Shown: positions 1 through 8,892 of the stretch, one piece after another
Position numbering within the stretch: position 1 is the first letter of the stretch
Layout: each line of letters opens with the position of its first letter
Assembly: GCF_022548875.1 (NCBI RefSeq)
Contig: NZ_JAKZEW010000025.1
Location: forward strand, 240-37,745
Reading direction: 5' to 3'
DNA from: Glycomyces sp. L485
GTDB taxonomy: Bacteria; Actinomycetota; Actinomycetes; Mycobacteriales; Micromonosporaceae
DNA length: 37,506 nucleotides
Translations under genes and position numbers: made by a program
The notes under the pieces: generated by a model
Seen by the model: only the letters and a program-made list of their open reading frames with translations
The model's database searches: none
Told to the model about the DNA's origin: nothing

Positions 1-170
1 TGCAGAACAACCATCCGCCCGACACCGCTCCCGCCAACGCAACCTCTGCCATTGCCGGGCTCATCAGGTGACCGTAGACATACTCCGACACTGAAACATT
101 GACCCCGAGCAATGGAATCGCATCGCCATCGTTGCTTCGCACGAAGTCGGGCCGGGGCCTCCGGAGGTCG
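1..170. other. Window edge, no supported gene
   Basis: I see no convincing coding region, RNA gene or strong hairpin in this stretch. It lies downstream of the minus-strand DCC gene. Open frames here look like shadows of that gene's frame. Confidence 0.4.
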
Positions 171-566
171 TCAGTCGCACGCGGCGAGCCGGTCGCGCTC
201 GGCCTGCGGGAGTGAGCAGGCGGCGGTGCCACCTGGTATGCGGTGGCGATTCCGCGAGACGAGCCGGTATAGCCGCCAGGCGAGCCACGAGACGGGTTTC
301 AGGGAAACGATCCAGCCCAGCGGCTTCCAATACCACTGGGCACGCCGCAGCAGGACCGCGATCGCGTCGGGACCGGCCTTGACGAAACCGGGCTCGATCC
401 ACTGGACGGCGTCCTCAGCGGCCTGCTGATCGATGCCGAGCGCATCCAGGTCGGCCCACTGCCACGGCTTTACCTCGGCCTCGGTCTTCACGCGGCGTTC
501 GAGGAATTTCGCGCAGGTCGTGCAGAACGCGCAGTCGCCGTCGTAGAGGAAGACCGGTTTCGTCAC
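171..566 (-). CDS. DCC-family thiol-disulfide oxidoreductase-like protein (DUF393)
   Basis: A protein of about 131 aa that begins with the family hallmark YDGDCAFC, placing a CxxC at residues 12-15 with a further Cys at 18. The DCC/DUF393 family (YuxK-like) is named for this motif and is presumed to be a thioredoxin-like oxidoreductase; substrates are generally unknown. The start is the GTG at 566, which overlaps the aroE stop in a GTGA arrangement. This implies translational coupling as the last gene of the aroE operon. The frame stays open upstream to an earlier start at 644, but that would run inside aroE. The family assignment is secure and the cellular role is not known. Confidence 0.85.
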   Translation of the reverse strand: MTKPVFLYDGDCAFCTTCAKFLERRVKTEAEVKPWQWADLDALGIDQQAAEDAVQWIEPGFVKAGPDAIAVLLRRAQWYWKPLGWIVSLKPVSWLAWRLYRLVSRNRHRIPGGTAACSLPQAERDRLAACD

Positions 567-1372
567 CGCTGTCTCACTGCCGAGTAGAGCGCTTCGCGCA
601 TCGCCGTCACAGGGGCCTCGTCGCGACCGGTGAACTGGGTCCATTGGCGGAGCGCCTGGGCCAACAGAAGTGCCAGGCCGTCGAGGATCTTCACACCTTC
701 ACGTTCGGCCGCGGCAGCGAGCGGCGTGGGCCACGGGTCGTAGAGGACGTCGAACAAGACGGTCTCGGGGCGCCAGTCGACGCGCAGTCCGTCGGTGACG
801 CCCTTGGGGACGGTGGAGACGACGAGGTCGCTGCGACCGGCGAGCACGGCCTCGTCCCAGCTCGCGGAGCGCAGCTCGATGCCGAGCCGTTCGGCGACGG
901 GTTCGAGCTCGAGGACGGCCTCACGGCGTCGCGCGAAGACGGTCACGGCCTTCGCGCCGAGCCCGGCGGCAGCGCCGAGTGCGGCGCGAGCGGTGCCGCC
1001 GGCGCCGAGGATCGCCACGTCGTCGGCCGCGGTCATACCGATCTCGGCGAGCGCGTCGACCATGCCGGGCGCGTCGGTGTTGTCGGCCAGGCGCCGCCCG
1101 CCTCGCAGCACGAGTGTGTTGGCCGCGCCGATGGCCTCCGCCACGGGGGTCACCTCGTCGGCGACGACGAGTGCGATCTCCTTGAGCGGCATGGTGAGCG
1201 AAAGCCCAGCCCAGGTCTCGTCGAGTCGGTCGACGAAGGAGGCGAGGCCTGCCTCGTCGCACTCGTGCCTGGTGTAGACCCAGTCGGTGAGCCCGGCCGC
1301 GTCGTACCCGGCGTTGTGGATCGCCGGGGACAGCGAGTGCACTATTGGCTTGCCAAGGACGGCTGCCTGCAT
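563..1372 (-). CDS. aroE: Shikimate 5-dehydrogenase
   Basis: Reduces 3-dehydroshikimate to shikimate with NADPH in the cytoplasmic chorismate pathway. The 269-aa length is typical. The N-terminus has the shikimate-binding SLSPAIHN segment (SxS near residues 13-15). The catalytic lysine lies in LTMPLKE (about K64) and the catalytic aspartate in DNTDAPG (about D100). The dinucleotide loop GAGGTARAA follows. LTMPLK replaces the enterobacterial VTxPFK, as in mycobacterial-type enzymes. The ATG at 1372 overlaps the mltG stop by one base (TGATG). An in-frame GTG one codon upstream (1375) is an equally possible start. The gene ends overlapping the downstream DCC gene, so it should be cotranscribed with mltG and ruvX. 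Confidence 0.95.
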   Translation of the reverse strand: MQAAVLGKPIVHSLSPAIHNAGYDAAGLTDWVYTRHECDEAGLASFVDRLDETWAGLSLTMPLKEIALVVADEVTPVAEAIGAANTLVLRGGRRLADNTDAPGMVDALAEIGMTAADDVAILGAGGTARAALGAAAGLGAKAVTVFARRREAVLELEPVAERLGIELRSASWDEAVLAGRSDLVVSTVPKGVTDGLRVDWRPETVLFDVLYDPWPTPLAAAAEREGVKILDGLALLLAQALRQWTQFTGRDEAPVTAMREALYSAVRQR

Positions 1373-2640
1373 CACTGGATCCCGTTCTCTTCGGCGATTC
1401 TGATGCCCGCTTGGTGGTCCTCGTAGGTCCGCGAGAAGATCGCTCTACCGTCATCGTAGGCGGTCACGAAGAACAGCCAGTCTCCTTCGACGGGATTGAC
1501 GGCGCCTTCGAGCGCGGCGGCGCCCGGGTTCGAGATGGCGCTCGGCAGGTACCCGGAGTTCGCCTTCGCGCTGGGGGCCCACGGGTTGTCGGCGTCGCGC
1601 ATGACGTTGTACCAGTCGATCTCCTCGCCCGAGGTGATCGCCTCCTCGCCGTTGGCCAGGCGCCCGTAGTTCCAGATCGCTTCGCTCTCGAAGCAGTTGC
1701 AGTTGGTGATGCCGTGCTCGATCCAGTTGAGGTAGAGCTTGTTGTACATGGTGCGGGCGATCTTCGCGTCGTCTTCGGGGGTCCCGGACTCGGACTGGAC
1801 GATCGAGGCGATCTGCAGGGCCATCCACGGGTAGACCCTGAACTCGCCGTTGGTGTCGGGGTGGAAGGTCTGGGCGGTGTTGGCGCTGGGGTCGTAGTTC
1901 GGGTCGGGGTCCTCGATGGCGGCGGCCTTCTCGATGAAGCCGATCTCCTCGATGGTCGAGTTGAACTCGGCGATCATCGCGGAGAGCATCTGCTCGGCGG
2001 TCATGGTCTCGTCGAACTCGTAGGTGGCCGGGAACAGGAAGCCCTCGACGGACTTGACCTGGCGGTCGCCGAAGCCTTCGAACCAGATCGGGTCGAGGCC
2101 GAGCGCCTGGGGGTCCTGGGCGGCGGCCTCGAACTCCTCCACGGGCACGCCGGTGTGCTCCGACAGCTTGGCGTAGACCTCGAACGACCGGTATCCCTCT
2201 GGGATGGTGACGGCGTTGAGCAGCCGGTTGGCCGGGTCGGTCAGGAAGGCCAGCGCGGACTCGGCCGACATCTCCTCCTGCATGAGGTAGGTGCCGGGCT
2301 GGATCGAGGTCGCGGAGTTGCCGTCGTCCTCCGAGGCTTTGAGGAAGGCTTTGGCGGAGGCGATGACGCCTTCCTCGAAGAGGTGGTTGGCGATGTCGGC
2401 GCCGAACCATCCGTCTTCGACCACGATGGTGACCTCGACGCCGTTGCCGGTCCCTTCGAAGTCCTCGGCGATGAAGAACTCCTTGACGACGTTGTTGTAG
2501 GCCCACCAGCCTCCGACGCCGAGGATGCCGAAAAGGACCACGACCAGAGTCATGGCGATGAGGGAGCTGCTGGACTCACGCCGACGGTGTCGACGCGGTG
2601 CGTCCGCATGTTCCGCCTGTGAATCGAGATCGCCGAGCAT
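1372..2640 (-). CDS. mltG: Endolytic murein transglycosylase MltG (YceG-like)
   Basis: A membrane-anchored lytic transglycosylase that cleaves nascent glycan strands during cell-wall synthesis. The 422-aa protein has a charged cytoplasmic N-terminus, one transmembrane helix at about residues 27-48, then an extracytoplasmic YceG region. The segment IASIVQSES aligns with the catalytic SIVEKET motif of the family, and the second, catalytic Glu is retained (about E284). The C-terminal PSAISNPGAAALEGAVNP block is also family-typical. The ATG at 2640 has AAGGA upstream inside the end of ruvX. The ruvX-mltG-aroE order is standard in actinobacteria. The first Glu of the usual motif is Gln here. Confidence 0.93.
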   Translation of the reverse strand: MLGDLDSQAEHADAPRRHRRRESSSSLIAMTLVVVLFGILGVGGWWAYNNVVKEFFIAEDFEGTGNGVEVTIVVEDGWFGADIANHLFEEGVIASAKAFLKASEDDGNSATSIQPGTYLMQEEMSAESALAFLTDPANRLLNAVTIPEGYRSFEVYAKLSEHTGVPVEEFEAAAQDPQALGLDPIWFEGFGDRQVKSVEGFLFPATYEFDETMTAEQMLSAMIAEFNSTIEEIGFIEKAAAIEDPDPNYDPSANTAQTFHPDTNGEFRVYPWMALQIASIVQSESGTPEDDAKIARTMYNKLYLNWIEHGITNCNCFESEAIWNYGRLANGEEAITSGEEIDWYNVMRDADNPWAPSAKANSGYLPSAISNPGAAALEGAVNPVEGDWLFFVTAYDDGRAIFSRTYEDHQAGIRIAEENGIQ

Positions 2641-2646
2641 GATGCG

Positions 2647-3129
2647 TCATATCCTTCGCCGCTGATCCAACCAATGCTGGAGGATCTCCACCGCGGCGGC
2701 TTGGTCGACGACGGAGCGCTTCCGCTTGCCGCGGACGCCTCCCTCATTGAGTCTGCGGGTGGCGACGGCCGTGGTGAGCCGCTCGTCGGTCAGGGTAACC
2801 GGCACGGGGGAGAGTCGATCGGAGAGCCGTTCCACCCAGGTCCGGGTGTGTTCGGCGGCCAACCCCTCCTCACCGGAAAGGGTAACGGGTAGGCCGACGA
2901 CTATCTCCACCACGTCGAATTCGGCGGCGATTTCCGCGATTTCGCGAATATCGCGCGGTATCTCCTCGCTGGTGGTCCTCATGTCGCGACGGACGGTCCT
3001 CACCGGGGTGGCGAGGATGCCGTCGGGATCGCAGACGGCGATGCCGATGCGGGCCTTGCCGAGGTCGACGCCGAGGCGGCGGCCCCGCCGCCACTCGGTG
3101 GCTGCGGGGCCGGTCTGTGCTTCGGTCAC
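2647..3129 (-). CDS. ruvX: Putative pre-16S rRNA nuclease / Holliday junction resolvase-like YqgF
   Basis: A 160-aa RNase H-fold protein of the YqgF/RuvX family, which processes the 5' end of 16S rRNA and has been proposed as a Holliday-junction resolvase. LGVDLGKARIGIA carries the first catalytic Asp (about D22). The segments GLPVTL, TDERLTT and VDQAAAVEIL supply the conserved core and the last acidic residue. The GTG start at 3129 has AGGA overlapping the alaS stop codon (TAGGA), seven bases after that stop. This suggests tight coupling to alaS. The N-terminus is about 15 residues longer than in minimal homologues. Confidence 0.92.
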   Translation of the reverse strand: MTEAQTGPAATEWRRGRRLGVDLGKARIGIAVCDPDGILATPVRTVRRDMRTTSEEIPRDIREIAEIAAEFDVVEIVVGLPVTLSGEEGLAAEHTRTWVERLSDRLSPVPVTLTDERLTTAVATRRLNEGGVRGKRKRSVVDQAAAVEILQHWLDQRRRI

Positions 3130-3136
3130 GTGGGTC

Positions 3137-5815
3137 CTATTCGGCGAGCGCGCGCACGATGTCGTCGAGCAGTTGGTCGGCCTGCGCGGCGGGGACGCCG
3201 CCGCCCTGGGCGATGTCCTCGTTGCCGCCGCCGCGGCCCGACAGGGCCGACTTGACGAGGTCGGCCGCGCTGACGTGCTGCGCCTTCGCCGCGGCGTTGA
3301 CGCCGACGACGACGCTGGCCTTCCCGCCGGCGGTCGCGACGACCGCCGCGACTCCCGGCTCGGTCTCGGGCAGGTGCGAGCGGATCTGCATCGCCAGCCG
3401 GCGGACGTCGCCGCCCTTGGTGCCGTCCGGGGCCTTGACCGTCGCGACCTTGACGGCGCCGACCTGCTTCGCCTCGTTCGCGTAGTCGGCGGCTTTGGAC
3501 AGCACGATCTGGCTGCGCAGCTGCGCGAGCTCCTTCTCGGCGTCCTTGAGCTGGGCGATCGTCGACTCGACCCGGTCGCGGACCTGGTCGGAGGGCACCT
3601 TGTAGAGCCCGGCGAGCTGGTTGACCAGGGCGTGCTCCCTCGCGAGGAACTGGAAGGCGTCGATGCCGACGAGCGCTTCGACGCGGCGTACGCCCGAACC
3701 GATGGAGGACTCGGAGAGGAACTTGACGACGCCGAGCTGTCCGGAGCGGTTCGCGTGCGTACCGCCGCACAGTTCCCGCGCGTAGTCGCCGACCTCGACG
3801 ACTCGGACTTCGTCGCCGTACTTCTCGCCGAACAGCGCCATCGCGCCCAGCGCCTTCGCCTCGGCCATCGAGGTGGTGAACGCCTTGACTTGGAGGTCGT
3901 GCTCGAGGATCTCGTTGACCTGCTGCTCGGCGTCGCTCAGCATCGAGTCGGGCACCTGGTTCGGGGTGTGGAAGTCGAAGCGCAGCCGCCCGGGCGCGTT
4001 CAGCGAACCCGCCTGCGTCGCCGACTCGCCGAGGAAGTTCCGCATCGCGGTGTGGACCAGGTGGGTCGCGGTGTGGGCGCGGCTGATCGCGCCGCGCCGG
4101 CGCCGGTCGATCTGCGCGAACGCGCTGTCGCCCTGGACGATGCCGCCGCTGACCACTTTGGCCTTGTGGACGATGAGCCCGGAGACCGGGGACTGGACGT
4201 CGTAGACCTCGACCTCGCCCGAGCCCACGGTGATGCGGCCGGAGTCGGCCTGCTGGCCGCCCCCTTCGGCGTAGAACGGTGTCGCCTTGAGGATGATCTC
4301 GACCTCATCGCCCGCCTCGGCGTCGCGCACGCGGCCGTCGGCCCCGACGATCGCGAGGACGTCGGTCTCGCGGGAGTCCTCGGTGTAGCCGGTGAAGTGG
4401 GACGATCCGTTGTCGTCGCGGATCTCGTGGTAGACCGAGAGGTCGACGTGGCCGGTCTTGCGGGCCTCGGCGTCCGCCTTCGCGCGGCGCCGCTGCTCGG
4501 CCATGAGGCGGCGGAAGCCCTCTTCGTCGACCGACAGGCCCTGCTCCTCGGCCATTTCGAGCGTGAGGTCGATCGGGAAGCCGTAGGTGTCGTGCAGTTC
4601 GAAGGCCTTCGCCCCTTCGAGGGACTCGCCGCCGGTCTTCTTGGTGGCGGTGACAGCCATGTCGAGGATCTCGGTGCCGCGCTTGAGCGTCGACAGGAAT
4701 GCCTCTTCCTCGTTGTACGCGTAGGAGGAGATGCGCTCGAAGTCCTCGGCGAGTTCGGGGTAGGACGGTGCCATGCGGTCGCGGGCGACCGGCAGCAGCT
4801 CGGGCAGCGCGGGCTTGTCGTAGCCGAGCAGGCGGATCGCGCGGATCGCGCGGCGCATGATGCGGCGCAGCACGTAGCCGCGGCCCTCGTTGGCGGGCAC
4901 GACGCCGTCGCCGATGAGCATGAGGCTGGAGCGGACGTGGTCGGCGACGATGCGGAAGCGGACGTCGTCGGGGTGCGACTCGGAGGCCAGGTGCGAGGTC
5001 GAGACGCCGTAGCGCTTGCCGGTGAGCTCGGCGGTCTTGTCGATCAGCGGGCGGACCTGGTCGGTCTCGTACATGTTGTCGACGCCTTGGAGAACGGCCG
5101 CCATGCGCTCCATGCCCATGCCGGTGTCGATGTTCTTCTTCGGCAGGTCGCCGAGGATCTCGTAGTTCTCCTTCGCCGGGCCCGCGCCCCGCTCCTGCTG
5201 CATGAACACGAGGTTCCAGAACTCGATGTAGCGGTCCTCATCGACCTCGGGTCCGCCTTCGGGCCCGTAGTCCGGGCCGCGGTCGTAGTACAGCTCCGAG
5301 CAGGGGCCGCAGGGGCCGGGGATGCCCATCGACCACATGTTGTCGGTTTGGCCGCGACGGACGATGCGGTCGAGCGGAAGGCCGATCTGCTTGTGCCAGA
5401 TGTCGATCGACTCGTCGTCGTCGAGGTAGACCGTCGCCCAGATCTTCTCGCCGTCGAGGCCGAACCCGCCGTCTTCGACCGAGCCGGTCGACAGGTCCCA
5501 GGCGTAGCGGATCGCCTGCTCCTTGAAGTAGTCCCCGAAGGAGAAGTTGCCGTTCATCTGGAAGAACGTGCCGTGGCGGGAGGTCTTGCCGACCTCTTCG
5601 ATGTCGGGTGTGCGCAGGCACTTCTGGATCGAGGTCGCGGTGTTCCACGGCGGCGTGGCCTGGCCGAGGAAGTAGGGGACGAACTGGACCATGCCCGCGT
5701 TGATGAACAGCAGGTTCGGGTCGTCGATCGCCGGCAGCGGTGCGCTGGGGACCACCGTATGGCCGTTGGACTCGAAGAACTTCAGAAACCGGCGTCGGAT
5801 TTCAGCGGTCTCCAT
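3137..5815 (-). CDS. alaS: Alanyl-tRNA synthetase
   Basis: A class IIc synthetase that charges tRNA-Ala in the cytoplasm. The 892-aa length is normal. Domain order is the catalytic core (class II motif around [18 protein letters not shown], and [15 protein letters not shown]), the tRNA-recognition region, the editing domain with HTATH at about 581-585 and CGGTH from about 683, and the C-terminal C-Ala domain. All four zinc or editing ligands are present, so proofreading of mischarged Ser/Gly should be intact. The ATG at 5815 is preceded by a near-perfect GGAGGT ribosome-binding site. It lies 21 bases after the stop of the small membrane-protein gene and seven bases before ruvX. Confidence 0.98.
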   Translation of the reverse strand: METAEIRRRFLKFFESNGHTVVPSAPLPAIDDPNLLFINAGMVQFVPYFLGQATPPWNTATSIQKCLRTPDIEEVGKTSRHGTFFQMNGNFSFGDYFKEQAIRYAWDLSTGSVEDGGFGLDGEKIWATVYLDDDESIDIWHKQIGLPLDRIVRRGQTDNMWSMGIPGPCGPCSELYYDRGPDYGPEGGPEVDEDRYIEFWNLVFMQQERGAGPAKENYEILGDLPKKNIDTGMGMERMAAVLQGVDNMYETDQVRPLIDKTAELTGKRYGVSTSHLASESHPDDVRFRIVADHVRSSLMLIGDGVVPANEGRGYVLRRIMRRAIRAIRLLGYDKPALPELLPVARDRMAPSYPELAEDFERISSYAYNEEEAFLSTLKRGTEILDMAVTATKKTGGESLEGAKAFELHDTYGFPIDLTLEMAEEQGLSVDEEGFRRLMAEQRRRAKADAEARKTGHVDLSVYHEIRDDNGSSHFTGYTEDSRETDVLAIVGADGRVRDAEAGDEVEIILKATPFYAEGGGQQADSGRITVGSGEVEVYDVQSPVSGLIVHKAKVVSGGIVQGDSAFAQIDRRRRGAISRAHTATHLVHTAMRNFLGESATQAGSLNAPGRLRFDFHTPNQVPDSMLSDAEQQVNEILEHDLQVKAFTTSMAEAKALGAMALFGEKYGDEVRVVEVGDYARELCGGTHANRSGQLGVVKFLSESSIGSGVRRVEALVGIDAFQFLAREHALVNQLAGLYKVPSDQVRDRVESTIAQLKDAEKELAQLRSQIVLSKAADYANEAKQVGAVKVATVKAPDGTKGGDVRRLAMQIRSHLPETEPGVAAVVATAGGKASVVVGVNAAAKAQHVSAADLVKSALSGRGGGNEDIAQGGGVPAAQADQLLDDIVRALAE

Positions 5816-5836
5816 GGGGCACCTCCTTCAGTGCTG

Positions 5837-6118
5837 CTAGCGGCCTTGCTCGGCCTCGTCGTCTTCCTGTTCGGAAAGCAGCGGCGTGATGTCATCGCCG
5901 CGCTCGATGGCGTCCATCAGTTCGGATTCCTTGGCCTGCTTCGCCTCGGACACGTCGGACCAGAACGCCTTGAACGATTCCTTCATTTCAGCACCGGCCC
6001 CGCTCACGCGTTCGGCGACCCCGCCGGGAGTGACCGACTCGGCTGCCTTGGTGAGCTTTCGGACCACCACGACGCCGACGACCACGCCGATGCCTACCCA
6101 GATCATCCGCTTGAACAC
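5837..6118 (-). CDS. Small membrane protein, DUF6167-like
   Basis: A 93-aa protein with one N-terminal hydrophobic helix (about residues 5-20, rich in Gly/Val/Ile) followed by a basic stretch and a soluble, increasingly acidic tail. Position just upstream of alaS and the sequence style match the actinobacterial DUF6167 family; function is unknown. The ATG at 6118 has GAGGAG a few bases upstream. It sits between the DUF948 gene and alaS, all on one strand with gaps of about 14-21 bases, so the three are probably cotranscribed. Confidence 0.8.
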   Translation of the reverse strand: MFKRMIWVGIGVVVGVVVVRKLTKAAESVTPGGVAERVSGAGAEMKESFKAFWSDVSEAKQAKESELMDAIERGDDITPLLSEQEDDEAEQGR

Positions 6119-6132
6119 TGATTCTCCTCAAG

Positions 6133-6633
6133 CTATTTGTTGCGCTTGCGGGCCTTGCGGGCCGCCTTGCGCTCCCGCTTGGTCTGCTTGGAGGCCTCGA
6201 CCATGCGGCGGACCTGCTCCTCGTCGACCTCCTGGCTGCGCTTCTTGACCGCTGAACGCAGGCCGAAGCCGAGGGAGGCGACCTTGACCAGCGGCGAGCC
6301 GACGGCGGCCGTGACCAGGCTGGTGATGTTGGCGACGTTCGACGAGATGTGGGCGGCGTTGCCGGTGATGGTGCCGACCTTCTCCAGCTCGCCCTCCACC
6401 TGCGTCAGGTTCGCGTTGACGCTCGTGACGGTGGTGTTGACGTTGTGCAGGAGCGGGCCGATCTCGCGGTCGACCTTGTCGAGCGTGGCGCCGGCCTTGA
6501 CGACGATCTTGTTTCGCAGGCTGATGAGGACGAAGCTCAAGACCACGCTGAGGATCAGAATGCCGATTCCCGCGAGTGCGGCGAACAGATCCCAACCGTC
6601 GTTGAATTCCAATGCCAACGTCTCCTCCGGCAC
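6133..6633 (-). CDS. DUF948-domain membrane protein
   Basis: A protein of about 166 aa from the GTG at 6633. A transmembrane helix at roughly residues 15-38 is followed by an amphipathic region with heptad-like spacing (VDREIGPLLHNVNTTVTSVNANL), typical of DUF948 proteins, and a very basic C-terminus ending in RKAARKARKRNK. Molecular function is unknown. I chose GTG 6633 because a purine-rich site (AAGGGGAAG) precedes it. The in-frame ATG at 6657 has no ribosome-binding site. In other actinobacteria this gene sits between rpsD and alaS; rpsD is absent here. Confidence 0.85.
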   Translation of the reverse strand: MPEETLALEFNDGWDLFAALAGIGILILSVVLSFVLISLRNKIVVKAGATLDKVDREIGPLLHNVNTTVTSVNANLTQVEGELEKVGTITGNAAHISSNVANITSLVTAAVGSPLVKVASLGFGLRSAVKKRSQEVDEEQVRRMVEASKQTKRERKAARKARKRNK

Positions 6634-6666
6634 AGTTCTTCCCCCTTGGCAAAGCATTGACCGCAA

Positions 6667-6770
6667 TAGTGCGGATCAAAGATGATTCCTGGCTCTCGCG
6701 CATGAGCAACGCAGCCCTGACCTTACCCTGCAGAGTCGGACAGAAAGCGCAACGGGGCGTCCCGAGTCGC
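6667..6770. other. Intergenic region upstream of the DUF948-alaS group
   Basis: This gap lies between the Cys-rich membrane-protein gene and the DUF948 gene. It contains only a small inverted repeat, CCGCA-ATAG-TGCGG, at 6661-6674. No convincing -35/-10 pair or terminator was identified, so it may hold the promoter of the DUF948-alaS operon or simply be a spacer. Confidence 0.3.
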
Positions 6771-7343
6771 CTATCCCGCCATGTCGGCAGTCCCCCGGTC
6801 CTCGACGAGGCGGGGCAGGGCCGCCTGCGAGGCCACCACTGCGGTCACCTCCGATCCGACGCATAGTTCGTAGCGGTCGCCGCAGGTCACCGGGGTCACC
6901 CACAGCTCCAGGAACAGTTCGTCGCGCACATAGCAGCCGCCGTCCCCCTCGCCACCGATGCACTTCTCCGCCTCGGCGGGGAGCCAGCCGTTCTCCAGCA
7001 GCGCCAGCCAGTACACGCGGGCAGTGTCCTCCACTGTGCCCTCAGAGGTCAAGGTGCGCACCCGCACCCTGCACTCCCCGAGGCACCAGCGGCTCCCGTA
7101 GGTCTCCTCGCCGACGGACGTGGCCGCCCATGCGGGCACGTCCAATTCGTCGACGGCCCGGCGGGTCGGGTCGAGCGTGAACGTCCGTCCGGCCCACAGC
7201 ACAGCGACCACCAGCAGCACCGCAACGCCGGCGATCACCAGGACGGCCATGCGCAGCCGCTCGATGCGGTTGCCGGTGGCCGCCAGCACCTGGGCGATGC
7301 GGTCGGAGGGCCGTTGCCCCGGCCCGGACGCACCGTCAGTCAT
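6771..7343 (-). CDS. Membrane-anchored Cys-containing protein of unknown function
   Basis: A 190-aa protein with a cytoplasmic N-terminus of about 32 residues, one transmembrane helix (about 33-52, [17 protein letters not shown]) and an extracytoplasmic domain of about 135 residues. That domain contains six Cys (WCLGEC, KCIGG, GGCYV, VTCGD, ELCVG), an even number compatible with disulfides. I do not recognise the family. The ATG at 7343 lies inside the 3' end of rarA (8-base overlap ATGACTGA), so the two are translationally coupled even though rarA is a cytoplasmic repair ATPase. Confidence 0.75.
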   Translation of the reverse strand: MTDGASGPGQRPSDRIAQVLAATGNRIERLRMAVLVIAGVAVLLVVAVLWAGRTFTLDPTRRAVDELDVPAWAATSVGEETYGSRWCLGECRVRVRTLTSEGTVEDTARVYWLALLENGWLPAEAEKCIGGEGDGGCYVRDELFLELWVTPVTCGDRYELCVGSEVTAVVASQAALPRLVEDRGTADMAG

Positions 7344-8760
7344 CGGCCCGTTTCCGCACGATTCGGCGCAGTTTCTCCAGCCGGTCGGCTATCGCCGCTT
7401 CATCGCCGTGCCTGGTGGGGCGGTAGTAGTCGTGTCCGGCGACGACGTCGGGCGCGTAGCGCTGGGGGACGACGCCGAGCGGGTCGTCGTGGGGGTAGAC
7501 GTAGGCGGCGCCGTGGCCGAGCTCGGCCGAGCCTTTGTAGTGGGCGTCGCGCAGGTCGGGCGGGACGGGTCCGATCTTGCCGGAGCGGACGTCGCCGATG
7601 GCCTCGTCGATGGCGGTGATGACGGCGTTGGACTTGGGTGCGGTGGCGAGGTGGACGACGGCCTGGGCGAGGTTGATCCTCGCTTCGGGCAGGCCGATGC
7701 GTTCGACGGCGGTCGCGGCGGCGGTGGCGGTCTGGAGCGCGGTGGGGTCGGCCATGCCGACGTCCTCGGAGGCGAATATGACCAGACGGCGGGCGATGAA
7801 GCGGGGGTCTTCGCCGGCGACGACCATGCGGGCGAGGTAGTGCATGGCGGCGTCCACGTCCGATCCGCGGAGGCTCTTGATGAAGGCGCTTGCGACGTCG
7901 TAGTGGCCGTCGCCGTCGCGGTCGTAGCGGACGGCGGCGGTGTCGATGGCGGCTTCGACGACGGCGACGGTGATGCGCGGGTCGCCTTCGGCCTCGGCGC
8001 GCTCGGCGGTGCCCGCGGAGCCGTGAATTCGGCTGGCGGCGGCGGCTTCCAGGGCGGTGAGGGCTTTGCGGGCGTCGCCGGCGGCGGTGCGGATGAGGTG
8101 GTCGCGGGCTTCGTCGGTGAGTTCGACGGCCTTGCCGAGGCCGCGCGGGTCTTCGAGGGCGCGGTCGATGACGGCGGCGACGTCGGTGTCGCCCAGTTCG
8201 CGGAGGGTGAGCAGGACGCAGCGGCTGACGAGCGGGGCGACGACGGAGAAGTAGGGGTTCTCGGTGGTGGCGGCGAGGAGGGTGATCGTGCGGTCTTCGA
8301 CGGCGCTGAGCAGCGAGTCCTGCTGGGTCTTGGTGAAGCGGTGGACCTCGTCGATGAACAGGATGGTCTGGGGTCCGCCGGTGCGTCGGACGCGTCGGGC
8401 CTCCTCGATGGCGGCGCGCACGTCCTTGACACCGGAGTTGAGGGCGGACATGGCTCGGAAGCGGCGGTCGTCGGACCGGGCGACGAGGTGGGCGATCGTG
8501 GTCTTGCCCGAGCCGGGCGGCCCCCACAGGATGACCGACATGGGCTGGCCGCCCTCGACGACCTGACGCAGCGGCGATCCGGGGGTGAGCAGGTGGTCTT
8601 GGCCGACGAGTTCGTCGAGGGTGTGGGGCCGCATGCGGACGGCCAGGGGTTCGTCGCCGGAGGCCGGGCCGGTCCCTAGGGAGCCGGAGCCCGAGGAGTC
8701 CGGCGGCTCTGCCAGTTCGAACAAGCCTGGTGCGTCCATAACGAAACCAGCGTAAGCCAT
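7336..8760 (-). CDS. rarA: Replication-associated recombination protein A (MgsA/WRNIP1 family AAA+ ATPase)
   Basis: A 474-aa clamp-loader-like AAA+ ATPase that acts at stalled replication forks. The Walker A motif GPPGSGKT lies at about residues 80-87 and Walker B at LFIDEVHRF. Sensor and arginine-finger regions follow, then the MgsA C-terminal oligomerisation domain ([33 protein letters not shown]). All motifs look intact. The ATG at 8760 is used here. An ATG seven codons later (8739, [11 protein letters not shown]) is equally credible; neither has a clear ribosome-binding site. It is divergent from the iron transporter, with 132 bases between them. Confidence 0.94.
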   Translation of the reverse strand: MAYAGFVMDAPGLFELAEPPDSSGSGSLGTGPASGDEPLAVRMRPHTLDELVGQDHLLTPGSPLRQVVEGGQPMSVILWGPPGSGKTTIAHLVARSDDRRFRAMSALNSGVKDVRAAIEEARRVRRTGGPQTILFIDEVHRFTKTQQDSLLSAVEDRTITLLAATTENPYFSVVAPLVSRCVLLTLRELGDTDVAAVIDRALEDPRGLGKAVELTDEARDHLIRTAAGDARKALTALEAAAASRIHGSAGTAERAEAEGDPRITVAVVEAAIDTAAVRYDRDGDGHYDVASAFIKSLRGSDVDAAMHYLARMVVAGEDPRFIARRLVIFASEDVGMADPTALQTATAAATAVERIGLPEARINLAQAVVHLATAPKSNAVITAIDEAIGDVRSGKIGPVPPDLRDAHYKGSAELGHGAAYVYPHDDPLGVVPQRYAPDVVAGHDYYRPTRHGDEAAIADRLEKLRRIVRKRADD

Positions 8761-8805
8761 CTGCGGATGCAGAACACATCACCAGGGGTTGCCGGAAGCC
8801 GAGAG

Positions 8806-8829
8806 TAACCTTAGGTTAGGCTCACCTCG
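8806..8829 (+). promoter_or_regulatory. Iron box (DtxR/IdeR-type operator), overlapping a promoter
   Basis: TTAGGTTAGGCTCACCTCG at 8811-8829 matches the 19-bp DtxR/IdeR consensus (TTAGGTTAGGCTAACCTAA) at 16 positions. An overlapping perfect palindrome TAACCT-T-AGGTTA covers 8806-8818, consistent with two overlapping sites. A plausible -35 (TTGCCG, 8789-8794) and -10 (TAGGTT, 8812-8817) with a 17-bp spacer place the box over the -10. The regulator itself is not in this window. Confidence 0.85.
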
Positions 8830-8832
8830 CTT

Positions 8833-8847
8833 GTTCGCAATACGAAC
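8833..8847. repeat. Inverted repeat GTTCG-N5-CGAAC in the iron-transporter leader
   Basis: A perfect 5-bp-arm inverted repeat with a 5-base spacer (CAATA), just downstream of the iron box and 46 bases before the start of the binding protein. The half-sites face opposite to a LexA box (GAAC-N4-GTTC). It may be a second operator or a small leader hairpin. Confidence 0.4.
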
Positions 8848-8892
8848 CGGCATGGCTCACACCTGTCCCTGCCCGTCCTTGAAAGGACTGCC

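Noticed and set aside
2726..6121. A very long plus-strand open frame opposite ruvX, alaS and the small membrane-protein gene
   Set aside because: It is a high-GC antisense shadow; the minus-strand genes have clear family motifs and ribosome-binding sites.
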